IMG/VR virus record: IMGVR_UViG_3300045919_000631
Span: 1-64,000 of that record
DNA from: a virus
Direction: 5' to 3' (one strand)
Length of the DNA stretch: 64,000 nt
The notes under the pieces are model-generated. The model was not told the DNA's origin. It did no database searches and was given only the letters and a program-made list of their open reading frames with translations. Numbering within the stretch: position 1 is the stretch's first letter; the number at the start of each line of letters is the position of its first letter. Positions 16,104 to 22,288 of this stretch are shown here, piece after piece. A program made the translations under genes and the position numbers.

Positions 16104-16119
16104 ATAATAGAGATTTTCC
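16104..16119 (-). promoter_or_regulatory. class-1 phage promoter (GGAAA-N5-TATTAT)
   Basis: 25 nt above the ATG at 16078, just below the 3' end of tRNA-His. Confidence 0.6.
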
Positions 16120-16130
16120 TTTTGAGAAAT

Positions 16131-16206
16131 TGGGGTGCCCAAGGAGGATTGAACTCCCTCTCCAAGCTCCACAGGCTAGTGTGCAAACCAATACACTATG
16201 AGCACC
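16131..16206 (-). tRNA. tRNA-His(GTG)
   Basis: 76 nt with CCA. An extra 5' G pairs with the C discriminator, the hallmark of tRNA-His. One T-T mismatch in the anticodon stem. Confidence 0.92.
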
Positions 16207-16422
16207 ATAAAGTTCATACACTGTTATATCAGCCTGAACGCGCGCCGTGGAACTGGGTGATATGTTTAGCCTCTTGTGGCTCCTATTTGTTACCAAATAT
16301 AGCAGTGTAAAGGTTAGCCGCTAAGCCAGCCAGAACGGTTTCTCAGGACGTATATTTTACAGCAATGGTTTGTGCTCACTGGATCATAATATAATGACCT
16401 ATACGCTTAGCCCTGAGAAAGT
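16207..16422 (-). ncRNA. unidentified structured segment between tRNAs
   Basis: 216 nt with no ORF. It holds nested inverted repeats: TTTCTCAGG (16339..16347) with CCTGAGAAA (16412..16420), and inside them CGTATA with TATACG. The outer pair encloses 82 nt. A separate ATTTG-TTAC-CAAAT hairpin lies to the left. No tRNA T-loop or CCA was seen. It may be a stable RNA of unknown function, like T4 RNA C and RNA D in the T4 tRNA cluster, or decayed tRNAs. Confidence 0.45.
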
Positions 16423-16497
16423 TGGAAGACCGGGACGGAATTGAACCGACGAATAACAGGTTTGCAAGCTGCTGCCTAACCATTCGGCATCCGGTCT
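16423..16497 (-). tRNA. tRNA-Cys(GCA)
   Basis: 75 nt with CCA, U discriminator; loop TTGCAAA. The closing base pair of the anticodon stem (31-39) is a C-C mismatch. Confidence 0.88.
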
Positions 16498-16502
16498 AAA
16501 AA

Positions 16503-16577
16503 TGGTGCCTCCACTGTGAATCGAACACAGATTGACTGATTCGTAATCAGTTATTCTATCCATTGAAATATAGAGGC
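16503..16577 (-). tRNA. tRNA-Arg(ACG)
   Basis: 75 nt with CCA; loop TTACGAA in a perfect ACTGA/TCAGT stem. Confidence 0.92.
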
Positions 16578-16586
16578 TCAAAAAAT

Positions 16587-16663
16587 TGGTGGAGATGGTA
16601 GGACTCTAACCCACAGTTATAACTCGTTCGAAGCGAGGTCGGCTCTACTTTGCCAGCATCTCC
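16587..16663 (-). tRNA. tRNA-Arg(TCG)
   Basis: 77 nt with CCA, perfect seven-pair acceptor GGAGATG/CATCTCC. Loop CTTCGAA; T loop TTAGAGT is unusual. D and variable arms are slightly irregular. Confidence 0.75.
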
Positions 16664-16668
16664 AAAAT

Positions 16669-16744
16669 TGGTGCGCAAGGAGGGACTTGAACCCTCAGAA
16701 TCAGCCTTCTCAGAGCTGCGGCTATACCGTTCGCCTACAAGCGC
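16669..16744 (-). tRNA. tRNA with GAG anticodon (nominally Leu)
   Basis: 76 nt with CCA, perfect acceptor. Loop CTGAGAA in a CAGCT/GGCTG stem gives anticodon GAG, a Leu anticodon. There is no long variable arm, unlike the other Leu tRNAs here. The real amino acid is therefore uncertain. Confidence 0.75.
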
Positions 16745-16749
16745 AAAAA

Positions 16750-16977
16750 TTAACGACGTCTGTGATAATGACCATACCATCCAATATCAGCACGCCAAAA
16801 AATGAATGGTGCAGGATAGTAATACTGAGGTTGCGCAACAATAATATTTAGCGCACATTCAGCAGAGGGCATTGGTTGATAGCTGACTTGCTGATACACG
16901 ACCGGTACCGGCTGATGAACGGGAGCAGCAACGCAACCACCGAGAAATAAAGCTGCAATAAGAGTTAAGTATTTCAT
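16750..16977 (-). CDS. small putative lipoprotein
   Basis: 75 residues. A signal peptide with lipobox LGGC (Cys15) should give a lipid-anchored protein of about 60 residues. The mature part is Gln/Pro/Tyr-rich and ends WYGHYHRRR. Function unknown. It lies between tRNA genes; a late-type ATTAAATA box lies 9 nt before the ATG. Confidence 0.75.
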   Translation of the reverse strand: MKYLTLIAALFLGGCVAAPVHQPVPVVYQQVSYQPMPSAECALNIIVAQPQYYYPAPFIFWRADIGWYGHYHRRR

Positions 16978-16985
16978 ACGTAATA

Positions 16986-17195
16986 TTATTTAATTTCCCA
17001 CTCTAACCGAATATCAGTCCATGTTGGAGGGCAATAACAATAACCATCGCCATGATCCGCGCAACAGCCAACGTACTCCATTTTAACAGTAACTTTACTT
17101 AAATCTGTAACACCTTTTTCTTTAAGGCTTTTAATAAGATTTTCTATGCTGCAGCCTTCAGCGTCTGTTAGAGATAGTGTATCAACTTTTTTCAT
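16986..17195 (-). CDS. small Cys-rich hypothetical protein
   Basis: 69 residues; a cluster GCCADHGDGYCYC (about 44-56) could bind metal. No family recognised. It lies directly before the lipoprotein gene and just below tRNA-Arg(CCT), 4 nt from its 3' end. Confidence 0.65.
   Translation of the reverse strand: MKKVDTLSLTDAEGCSIENLIKSLKEKGVTDLSKVTVKMEYVGCCADHGDGYCYCPPTWTDIRLEWEIK
16987..16994 (-). promoter_or_regulatory. late-type promoter box ATTAAATA
   Basis: Minus strand, 9 nt before the lipoprotein ATG at 16977. Confidence 0.45.
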
Positions 17196-17199
17196 AAAT

Positions 17200-17275
17200 T
17201 GGTGCGGTCACTTGGACTTGAACCAAGACCAGCTGTTTAGGAAACAGCAACTCTTTCCAATTGAGCTATGACCGC
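17200..17275 (-). tRNA. tRNA-Arg(CCT)
   Basis: 76 nt with CCA; loop TTCCTAA in a perfect GCTGT/ACAGC stem; perfect acceptor. Confidence 0.93.
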
Positions 17276-17280
17276 GTAAA

Positions 17281-17405
17281 TGGAGTCGGATAGCGGAATC
17301 GAACCGCCTGTACTTCGAAGGTACGATCACCGTAGGCTTAATACCAACCAGGAGAGGCGTAAATGGTGCCTCTGAAGAGAATCGAACTCTATCTCCATAC
17401 CCGAC
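17281..17405 (-). pseudogene. interleaved pair of tRNA halves
   Basis: In minus order: 5' acceptor half GTCGGGT; a T arm with loop TTCGATT; 3' acceptor half CAGAGGC plus ACCA; 5 nt; 5' acceptor half GCCTCTC; a D-arm-like GG loop; an anticodon-like arm with loop CTTCGAA; a second T arm; and 3' acceptor half ATCCGAC plus TCCA. The first half pairs with the last (7 of 7 with one G-T) and the second with the third (6 of 7). This is one tRNA-like gene nested in another, or a 3'-half-before-5'-half arrangement. Recombination debris is the simplest reading. Confidence 0.6.
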
Positions 17406-17411
17406 ATAAAT

Positions 17412-17495
17412 TGGTGCCCAAGGTGGGACTCGAACCCACAAAACCGGAGATTTTAAGTCTCTAAACTGTGCCATTCGCTATAAGGTCACAAGGGC
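17412..17495 (-). tRNA. tRNA-Leu(TAA), imperfect acceptor
   Basis: 84 nt with CCA and a long variable region; loop CTTAAAA. Acceptor positions 5 and 6 are T-T mismatches. A second tRNA-Leu(TAA) lies at 31512. Confidence 0.82.
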
Positions 17496-17501
17496 AAAAA
17501 A

Positions 17502-17585
17502 TGGTGCCAGAGGTCGGACTCGAACCGACACGCCTTTCAGCGACTGATTTTGAGTCAGTTACGTCTACCGATTTCATCACACTGG
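17502..17585 (-). tRNA. tRNA-Leu(CAA)
   Basis: 84 nt with CCA and a long variable arm; loop CTCAAAA in an ACTGA/TCAGT stem. Confidence 0.93.
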
Positions 17586-17592
17586 CATTAAA

Positions 17593-17680
17593 TGGCGGAA
17601 AATGATCGCATCGAACAATTACGGTTTTTGCCGTACTACTGATTTCAAGTCAGTTTGAGGAGCCAACCTCAGCATCTTCC
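17593..17680 (-). tRNA. tRNA-Ser(TGA)
   Basis: 88 nt with CCA, G discriminator and a long variable arm; loop CTTGAAA. Confidence 0.92.
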
Positions 17681-17766
17681 AAAAATTGTTGTAAATTTTT
17701 TGAACATCTCTAATGAACTCTGCATTAAAATATTTAATCATATGCATTAAAACATTCAAGTAAAAT

Positions 17767-17856
17767 TGGCGGAGAGCAGGGGACATGATCCACAACCCAT
17801 TTAAGGATCTCATCGTTTAGCAAACGAGCCTAGTATGCCTATCTAGTTTACTCTCC
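17767..17856 (-). tRNA. tRNA-Ser(GCT)
   Basis: 90 nt with CCA, G discriminator and a long variable arm; loop TTGCTAA. The T loop ATCATGT departs from the TTC consensus. Confidence 0.85.
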
Positions 17857-17865
17857 AAAAATTTA

Positions 17866-18114
17866 TTACGCCATCACTTTGTCTTTTAATCGACGAGCAA
17901 TGCTGTAGTGTTTATTAAACTCGTTAGTTAACTTTTCACTACGAGCAATCTTTGCAGCCTGTGCATGAAATGTATAAAGAGCTCTCGGATCTTTACAATT
18001 CTCAATGCCAGGTACACTATTAACAAAATTGTGATAATCGTTCTCAGAGTCAAGCGCGGCTCTATTAATTGCAGCAACGCTTAAGATGTTATTTACAGCT
18101 TCGTTAAAGGTCAT
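17866..18114 (-). CDS. hypothetical protein with MTFNEAVNNIL start
   Basis: 82 residues, helical, Ala-rich. The N-terminus MTFNEAVNNILSVAA resembles those of 857..1453 and 14649..15842. A late-type AATAAATA box lies exactly 5 nt before the ATG, so it is probably a late gene. Function unknown; an internal virion protein is possible. Confidence 0.68.
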   Translation of the reverse strand: MTFNEAVNNILSVAAINRAALDSENDYHNFVNSVPGIENCKDPRALYTFHAQAAKIARSEKLTNEFNKHYSIARRLKDKVMA

Positions 18115-18119
18115 GTAAT

Positions 18120-18127
18120 TATTTATT
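18120..18127 (-). promoter_or_regulatory. late-type promoter box AATAAATA
   Basis: Minus strand, exactly 5 nt before the ATG at 18114; lies at the 3' end of the next small gene. Confidence 0.65.
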
Positions 18128-18248
18128 TCTTCTTAAAGCGCTTCCAGAACTTTGATTTCTCGATTAATAGCGCAATGCCATCAACAACAAGCTCCCAAAG
18201 AACAGCGCCGCCAAATTTGACGAATAGGGTAATGAGTAGGGTCCACAT
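18123..18248 (-). CDS. small membrane protein
   Basis: 41 residues starting MWTLLITLFVKFGG, with one or two hydrophobic segments and a basic tail (KFWKRFKKK). A longer in-frame reading back to 18359 would run through tRNA-Gly and is rejected. The late-type ATTAAATA box exactly 5 nt before the ATG at 18248 supports this start. Function unknown; size and basic tail would suit a holin-like or other small membrane protein. Confidence 0.6.
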   Translation of the reverse strand: MWTLLITLFVKFGGAVLWELVVDGIALLIEKSKFWKRFKKK

Positions 18249-18253
18249 CCATA

Positions 18254-18261
18254 TATTTAAT
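18254..18261 (-). promoter_or_regulatory. late-type promoter box ATTAAATA
   Basis: Minus strand, exactly 5 nt before the ATG at 18248, directly below the tRNA-Gly 3' end. Confidence 0.62.
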
Positions 18262-18266
18262 AAAAT

Positions 18267-18341
18267 TGGTGCAGCGCCAGGGTATCGAACCCTGTCCTCA
18301 AGTTTGGAAAACTCACATGCGTCCATGAACACCTGCGCTGC
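18267..18341 (-). tRNA. tRNA-Gly(TCC)
   Basis: 75 nt with CCA, perfect GCAGCGC/GCGCTGC acceptor. Loop TTTCCAA in a TGAGT/ACTTG stem. The discriminator is A rather than the usual U for Gly. Confidence 0.8.
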
Positions 18342-18483
18342 GAAATTTCTTGATGGCAACTAATACAATACACAACCCAGCAAACACTAACCCATACGTG
18401 GACGGCTCTGGCACAACTGGGTGATGTTTTGCATTCCAGTCAGTCATGGCGCTATCTAATGTTTGTGTTGTGGTTGCTGGCAT
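18313..18483 (-). CDS. small protein with PEP-CTERM sorting signal
   Basis: 56 residues: a short N-terminal part MPATTTQTLDSAMTDWNAKH, then VPEPSTYGLVFAGL, a hydrophobic helix and a basic KKFR cluster. VPEPSTxG plus helix plus basic end is the PEP-CTERM signal recognised by exosortase in some Gram-negative bacteria. There is no N-terminal signal peptide. The start lies 4 nt below the tRNA-Ile 3' end, and the last 29 nt overlap tRNA-Gly, whose D-to-anticodon region supplies the TGA stop. It is too short for most gene callers. Confidence 0.6.
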   Translation of the reverse strand: MPATTTQTLDSAMTDWNAKHHPVVPEPSTYGLVFAGLCIVLVAIKKFRSAGVHGRM

Positions 18484-18487
18484 AAAG

Positions 18488-18563
18488 TGGTGGTAGTAGA
18501 GGAAATCGAATCCCCAACATTCCGCTAATCGGGCGGACGCTCTACCAATTGAGCTATACTACC
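18488..18563 (-). tRNA. tRNA-Ile(GAT)
   Basis: 76 nt with CCA, perfect acceptor and D arm. Loop CCGATTA: position 33 is C, where almost all tRNAs have U. Confidence 0.87.
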
Positions 18564-18632
18564 AAAAAGTCATTAGATTTCAAAATCCTTAGCCCTCAGA
18601 ACATTTTTTTTTTCTGATTATTTTTCGTTGGC

Positions 18633-18680
18633 TCAAAATCTCAATACAACTGAACCTTGATCTGTGTAAGTAAGTTTCAT
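18633..18680 (-). CDS. possible 15-residue peptide behind a class-1 promoter
   Basis: Reads MKLTYTDQGSVVLRF and a stop, starting 6 nt below a perfect class-1 promoter. The same promoter would drive the downstream tRNA-Ile to Ser group, so this may be a leader peptide or chance. Confidence 0.3.
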   Translation of the reverse strand: MKLTYTDQGSVVLRF

Positions 18681-18686
18681 TGAATT

Positions 18687-18702
18687 ATTATATTTTTGTT
18701 CC
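18687..18702 (-). promoter_or_regulatory. class-1 phage promoter (GGAAC-N5-TATAAT)
   Basis: Perfect copy inside the tRNA island, just below tRNA-Gly(GCC). Probably drives tRNA-Ile and the genes beyond. Confidence 0.75.
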
Positions 18703-18707
18703 TAAAT

Positions 18708-18782
18708 TGGTGCGCCGGACAGGGATCGAACCTGCGACATTCTCGTTGGCAACGAGATGCACTACCGCTGTGCTACCGACGC
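18708..18782 (-). tRNA. tRNA-Gly(GCC)
   Basis: 75 nt with CCA; loop TTGCCAA in a perfect TCTCG/CGAGA stem; A discriminator. Confidence 0.91.
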
Positions 18783-18789
18783 ATTGAAT

Positions 18790-18866
18790 TGGCAGGCCCG
18801 CATGGATTCGAACCATGTCAAAAAGCTTCAAAGGCTTCTGTGCTAAAACCGTTACACCACGGACCC
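18790..18866 (-). tRNA. tRNA-Gln(TTG)
   Basis: 77 nt with CCA, G discriminator; loop CTTTGAA. Confidence 0.9.
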
Positions 18867-18872
18867 ATAAAA

Positions 18873-18948
18873 TGGATGCCAAGGAGGGACTCGAACCCAC
18901 AACCTAATCCTTCAGAGGGATCCGCGCTACCAATTACGCTACTCGGCA
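18873..18948 (-). tRNA. tRNA-Gln(CTG)
   Basis: 76 nt with CCA; loop CTCTGAA in a GATCC/GGATT stem. Confidence 0.9.
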
Positions 18949-19010
18949 AAAATCAGGTGTATTAGGTTCCTGTAAACTTCACTAATACACTACTCTTTCG
19001 AGTGTGAAGA

Positions 19011-19088
19011 TGGCTCCGGCCCGTGGTAACGATCCACGCTTAACACGGGTAACAACCGTGTGCTTAACGCCATGCCAGCCCGACCGGA
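19011..19088 (-). tRNA. tRNA-Asn(GTT)
   Basis: 78 nt with CCA, G discriminator; loop TTGTTAC in a CACGG/CCGTG stem. The T loop is the unusual ATCGTTA. Confidence 0.87.
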
Positions 19089-19094
19089 ATAAAC

Positions 19095-19430
19095 TTATTT
19101 TAAATCATCAATTCTATCAGCTCTCAATCCTGTATTTGGAATGATTTGAATGGCTCTATCATCCCAAATCTGAACCGCTGTGTAATCTTTTTGATTGGTG
19201 ATCTCCATATCAATTCCGTGCTTTATTAGCCAGGTTTTAATTGCTGGAATCGCATCTGGATTGGATGCTCTTGCTGTAAAAAGCTTTACTGTTTGTCCTG
19301 ATGTAAGCCATCGACGAACCCGTAGGAGCATTAAAGGTACAGGCTCGCCGATATGTTCATGGCCCTTATACCCATCGTACTGAGCAAGTGTGCCGTCTAG
19401 ATCAACTAAAATTACACCAGAATTGTTCAT
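19095..19430 (-). CDS. HAD-superfamily hydrolase
   Basis: 111 residues. Motif I is VDLDGTLA (9-16; nucleophile Asp in DxDGT) and motif II is LFTARAS (about 50-56). A late acidic motif is IWDDRA (about 88-93). The compact size matches small HAD phosphatases common in large phages, sometimes annotated as nucleotidase or PNK-like phosphatase. Substrate unknown. A class-1 promoter lies 5 nt before the ATG. Confidence 0.8.
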   Translation of the reverse strand: MNNSGVILVDLDGTLAQYDGYKGHEHIGEPVPLMLLRVRRWLTSGQTVKLFTARASNPDAIPAIKTWLIKHGIDMEITNQKDYTAVQIWDDRAIQIIPNTGLRADRIDDLK

Positions 19431-19435
19431 TTCAA

Positions 19436-19451
19436 ATTATAATAATGTTCC
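19436..19451 (-). promoter_or_regulatory. class-1 phage promoter (GGAAC-N5-TATAAT)
   Basis: 5 nt before the ATG at 19430. The GGAAC box is also one arm of the inverted repeat at 19447..19515. Confidence 0.78.
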
Positions 19452-19515
19452 AGTCACTGGGTTTGCTTTGCAAACTTTGTTTCGTTTATGACTACAGAAA
19501 TAAGTGAGCTGGAAC
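19447..19515. repeat. inverted repeat with inner hairpin
   Basis: GTTCCAG (19447..19453) pairs with CTGGAAC (19509..19515), extended by CACT/AGTG. Inside is a GTTTGC-TTT-GCAAAC hairpin. It covers the promoter box of the HAD gene. It also lies beside a 13-nt direct repeat, TATGACTACAGAA, at about 19488 and 19528 that brackets the start of the GIY-YIG gene. Confidence 0.7.
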
Positions 19516-19528
19516 AATAAATACTTAT

Positions 19529-20158
19529 ATGACTACAGAATTTCTACCAGAGTGTATCTCTGCTTTTAAAGCTTCACGAAAATGTGGAATTTATAAATTA
19601 ATAAGTCCTAACGAATATTACTATATTGGATCGTCTAATAATATTAGGCTACGGTGTTTAAATCACCTGCATAGGCTTAAAAATAATACCCACCCTAACC
19701 CACGCGTACAAAATAAATTTAATGCACATCCAAGTGATTGGAAGGTTTTAATTTTGGAGGAATGTGTTGAAGACTGTATTCTTACAATTGAACAAAAATA
19801 TTTAGATAAAAATTATGGGTTAGAACTTTGTATGAATAATAATCCAATTGCTGGCAAACCTCCGACCAATACAACAGGTATCGGACGCTTTCTAGGCGGT
19901 AAACACGCTCCAGAAGCTAGAGCTAAAATATCAGCAGCAAATATAGCTCGATCAACACCAGAATATAGAAAACGTATGTCTGATATCACAAAATTAAATG
20001 GTAATAAACCACCCAGCCACCCGATTGGGTATATAGTACCTTTAAGTGTGCGCGATAAAATCAGTAATACCCTAAAAGGTCATACAGTTTCTATAGAAAC
20101 GAGAACAAAAATAAGTAATACTTTGAGAAAAAGAAAAGACTTTAAACTACTCATTTAA
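19529..20158 (+). CDS. GIY-YIG homing endonuclease (Seg-like) with NUMOD3 repeats
   Basis: 209 residues. CGIYKLISPNEYYYIGSS (18-35) is the GIY-YIG catalytic motif. The C-terminal half has NUMOD3-type DNA-binding repeats (HAPEARAKISAAN, LSVRDKISNTLKGH, SIETRTKISNTLRK). It is the only plus-strand gene within the minus-strand tRNA island and overlaps the tail of 20147..20659 by 12 nt, as expected of an inserted mobile gene. Confidence 0.9.
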   Translation: MTTEFLPECISAFKASRKCGIYKLISPNEYYYIGSSNNIRLRCLNHLHRLKNNTHPNPRVQNKFNAHPSDWKVLILEECVEDCILTIEQKYLDKNYGLELCMNNNPIAGKPPTNTTGIGRFLGGKHAPEARAKISAANIARSTPEYRKRMSDITKLNGNKPPSHPIGYIVPLSVRDKISNTLKGHTVSIETRTKISNTLRKRKDFKLLI

Positions 20159-20659
20159 AAATTTCTCCATTTTATTTAAAATTTCATGCGCTACATCTTC
20201 GCGTAGTAGCTGATTCATATAGCCCATGAAAGGTCTAACGTTTATAACCTTGAGCGGCCCAATATCAGAAAGAAATGCTTTCTTTGATTCAAGTGGTAAA
20301 TTAAAACCGTTATCAGGCAAATCATCAACGAGAACAGAACGACCAACTGGAAAATTAAGCTTCTCAACGTGACTGTTTTGAGTATCTTCTCGAGCATAGA
20401 TATTACCCCGGTCAAAGCCAAGATCAAAAGTGTCTACCATCATATGCGCATACTCTCTACATGCTGCTGTGAGCATATAAACATCGCTGTATCTCTCTCT
20501 AACAAGCTTTAGAAATTCTTTTGCACCAGGACGCAGAGTCGTATAATACTTTGATCCATCAGGAAATACAATTCGGGTTGCTCCACCTGGCAAATTGCCA
20601 TAAGCATATTGCGAGTGAATGAGCGTTTCATCGAGATCAATAAAAATATATTTGTTCAT
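20147..20659 (-). CDS. FCP1/NIF-like HAD phosphatase
   Basis: 170 residues. FIDLDETLIHS (about 6-16) carries the DxDET motif of the NLI-interacting-factor/FCP1 phosphatases. LRPGAKEFL (about 43-51), the YMLTAACREYA segment and the VLVDDLPDN motif complete the fold. These enzymes dephosphorylate proteins or small phosphate esters. Last gene of the four-gene glycosyltransferase operon, coupled by ATGA at 20656. Confidence 0.85.
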   Translation of the reverse strand: MNKYIFIDLDETLIHSQYAYGNLPGGATRIVFPDGSKYYTTLRPGAKEFLKLVRERYSDVYMLTAACREYAHMMVDTFDLGFDRGNIYAREDTQNSHVEKLNFPVGRSVLVDDLPDNGFNLPLESKKAFLSDIGPLKVINVRPFMGYMNQLLREDVAHEILNKMEKFLNE

Positions 20660-20904
20660 TGTAATTCTTCTTTTGTTAAAGCCCAGCGTGTGCCTGTAAA
20701 TCTAGAGGCTATTACTTTTTTGTTTCTTAACTTTTTCCAATACCTCACCATTGCATCATCAGAGTCCCACAAAAACGATCCAAAGGGTTTTGATTGTATC
20801 CCATCTTTATTCTCTGGGCCAGTGGTCTTAAAAAAGAGTAAATTAGTCTTAATGAATTCAGGACCCTCTTCTATCGCATCAACACCAGCTAAAAAATTGT
20901 TCAT
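20656..20904 (-). CDS. hypothetical protein with NNFLAGVDAIEEG leader
   Basis: 82 residues. The N-terminus MNNFLAGVDAIEEGPEF is nearly identical to that of 14383..14652, although the rest is unrelated. ATGA overlaps couple it to the glycosyltransferase upstream and the phosphatase downstream. Function unknown. Confidence 0.65.
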   Translation of the reverse strand: MNNFLAGVDAIEEGPEFIKTNLLFFKTTGPENKDGIQSKPFGSFLWDSDDAMVRYWKKLRNKKVIASRFTGTRWALTKEELQ

Positions 20905-21872
20905 AAAAATACTTCTTTAAATTTCTGCATGACGTTCTTTGGGGAGAATCTCTCTGTATACATATCACACTCAAAGGCGTTAACTTTAGCTTTATTAATC
21001 TTAATCATTTTCTCGTACAAATCTTCCAAGCCACTATACAATATGGCTTTAGTGCCAAGAATATCTAAATGAGCTCTATCATATTGATGAACCATTTGAT
21101 TATCCCACCAGCCGTCCCAAGTAAAGATTGCTTTGCCCATTGCACTAAATTCAGCAACAGCAAGACCAAAAGTCTCGCCATCAGCTCTTGCATGAATCAT
21201 TGCATCTGCGGTGTTAATAAATTTACGTTTATACGTTCCATCAACATCAGCATTAAAAGGTAAAAATTTAACGCGTGAGTGGTCAATAAAAGGCGTTGTG
21301 TTCATAAACACGAAATACAAATCAGGCCGTCTATCTAAAGCAGCTAAAATTGCAGCATGGACAAATGGTAGGTTAAATTGATCCTTACCACCTAGTCGCC
21401 CAAACACAAATGCATCCTTAGGAATGCTTAGCTCGTCACGCAAATCCGTATCAATGCGAGGCATATCAACTATATGCGGAACCCACAGCGGTTGGCTGTA
21501 TTTTTTCGCAATATATTCTGATACACCTGCATAGACATCACCATAGGGCTCAGTCATGACAAAAACGCAATGAATGCCAACTTTACAGTTATTTGGAATC
21601 CAATCTCTTGTACCCCAACGAGCCATAACGATGACATCTATTTTCTCTTTGTCGATGATCTTCGGTAAATCATTTTGCATGTCGTCGTAAAGAATACAAC
21701 GAACATTTGCTTTCTCAAATTTTTCAATGGGCATAGTGCCATTGCCAATGTTGCCTTTACCGCTAATGGCAAATGCATCCAATCCTAAAACTGATTGCAA
21801 ACCTTTTGCGTAATCTAACGCAACAACGCCAGTGCCGCGCTCTAATGTATTAACGTGAAAAGCAACTTTCAT
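20901..21872 (-). CDS. GT4-type glycosyltransferase
   Basis: 323 residues, GT-B fold. The N-terminal MKVAFHVNTLERGTGVV is a sugar-acceptor loop. The C-terminal part has RLGGKDQFN (about 159-167), HARADGETFGLAVAEFSAMGKAIF (about 232-255), including the E-x7-E-like nucleotide-sugar site of GT4 enzymes. It could modify phage DNA, virion proteins or host surface sugars; there is no clue to the substrate. Confidence 0.85.
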   Translation of the reverse strand: MKVAFHVNTLERGTGVVALDYAKGLQSVLGLDAFAISGKGNIGNGTMPIEKFEKANVRCILYDDMQNDLPKIIDKEKIDVIVMARWGTRDWIPNNCKVGIHCVFVMTEPYGDVYAGVSEYIAKKYSQPLWVPHIVDMPRIDTDLRDELSIPKDAFVFGRLGGKDQFNLPFVHAAILAALDRRPDLYFVFMNTTPFIDHSRVKFLPFNADVDGTYKRKFINTADAMIHARADGETFGLAVAEFSAMGKAIFTWDGWWDNQMVHQYDRAHLDILGTKAILYSGLEDLYEKMIKINKAKVNAFECDMYTERFSPKNVMQKFKEVFL

Positions 21873-22081
21873 AAATTTAGAATGTATCCAAGCCCATCAC
21901 AGCTTTCACATGGACCAGATCCATAATTTTCGCCCCAATCTGGATGAGGACACGGCAATACTGCTACTCCTTGTTCATCCCAATATTCTCTGCCAGATCT
22001 GTCACATGCTGGGCATTTTCTATACGTCTGTTTGCCAGTGATTATGTTTCTAAGAGTCTCTGTCTCTATTTCGATAAACAT
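21869..22081 (-). CDS. small DnaJ-like zinc-finger protein
   Basis: 70 residues. CPACDRSG (19-26) and CESCDGLG (about 58-65) are CxxCxxxG repeats, as in the DnaJ zinc domain. Likely binds one zinc ion. First gene of the glycosyltransferase operon, with a class-1 promoter 5 nt before the ATG. Confidence 0.72.
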   Translation of the reverse strand: MFIEIETETLRNIITGKQTYRKCPACDRSGREYWDEQGVAVLPCPHPDWGENYGSGPCESCDGLGYILNL

Positions 22082-22086
22082 TCAGT

Positions 22087-22102
22087 ATTTTATGAATGTT
22101 CC
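22087..22102 (-). promoter_or_regulatory. class-1 phage promoter (GGAAC-N5-TAAAAT)
   Basis: 5 nt before the ATG at 22081; drives the zinc-finger, glycosyltransferase, small-protein and phosphatase operon. Confidence 0.78.
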
Positions 22103-22120
22103 TAGTAATGTCAAGAAAAA

Positions 22121-22196
22121 TGGAGCCCAAGATCAGGATTGAACTGATGACATCTGCGCTACAAGGGCAGCACTCTACCAACTGAGTTACATGGGC
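22121..22196 (-). tRNA. tRNA-Thr(TGT)
   Basis: 76 nt with CCA; loop CTTGTAG. Position 31-39 is a C-C mismatch, and acceptor position 6 is T-T. Confidence 0.87.
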
Positions 22197-22211
22197 ATGC
22201 TAACAAAAAAA

Positions 22212-22288
22212 TGGTCAGTATGAGATGAATTGAACATCCAACCTCTTGAACCCAAATCAAGCGCTCTACCAAGTTGAGCTACATACTG
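22212..22288 (-). tRNA. tRNA-Pro(TGG)
   Basis: 77 nt with CCA; loop TTTGGGT in a perfect CTTGA/TCAAG stem; perfect acceptor. Confidence 0.93.

Noticed and set aside
16399-16780. Short minus-strand ORFs through tRNA-Cys, tRNA-Arg and the GAG tRNA
   Set aside because: Open frames created by tRNA genes; no promoter or start signal. The same applies to 17208..17474, 17619..17813, 18688..18900 and 25276..25626.
18123-18359. 78-residue version of the small membrane protein
   Set aside because: The extra N-terminus would run through tRNA-Gly; the late box fixes the start at 18248.
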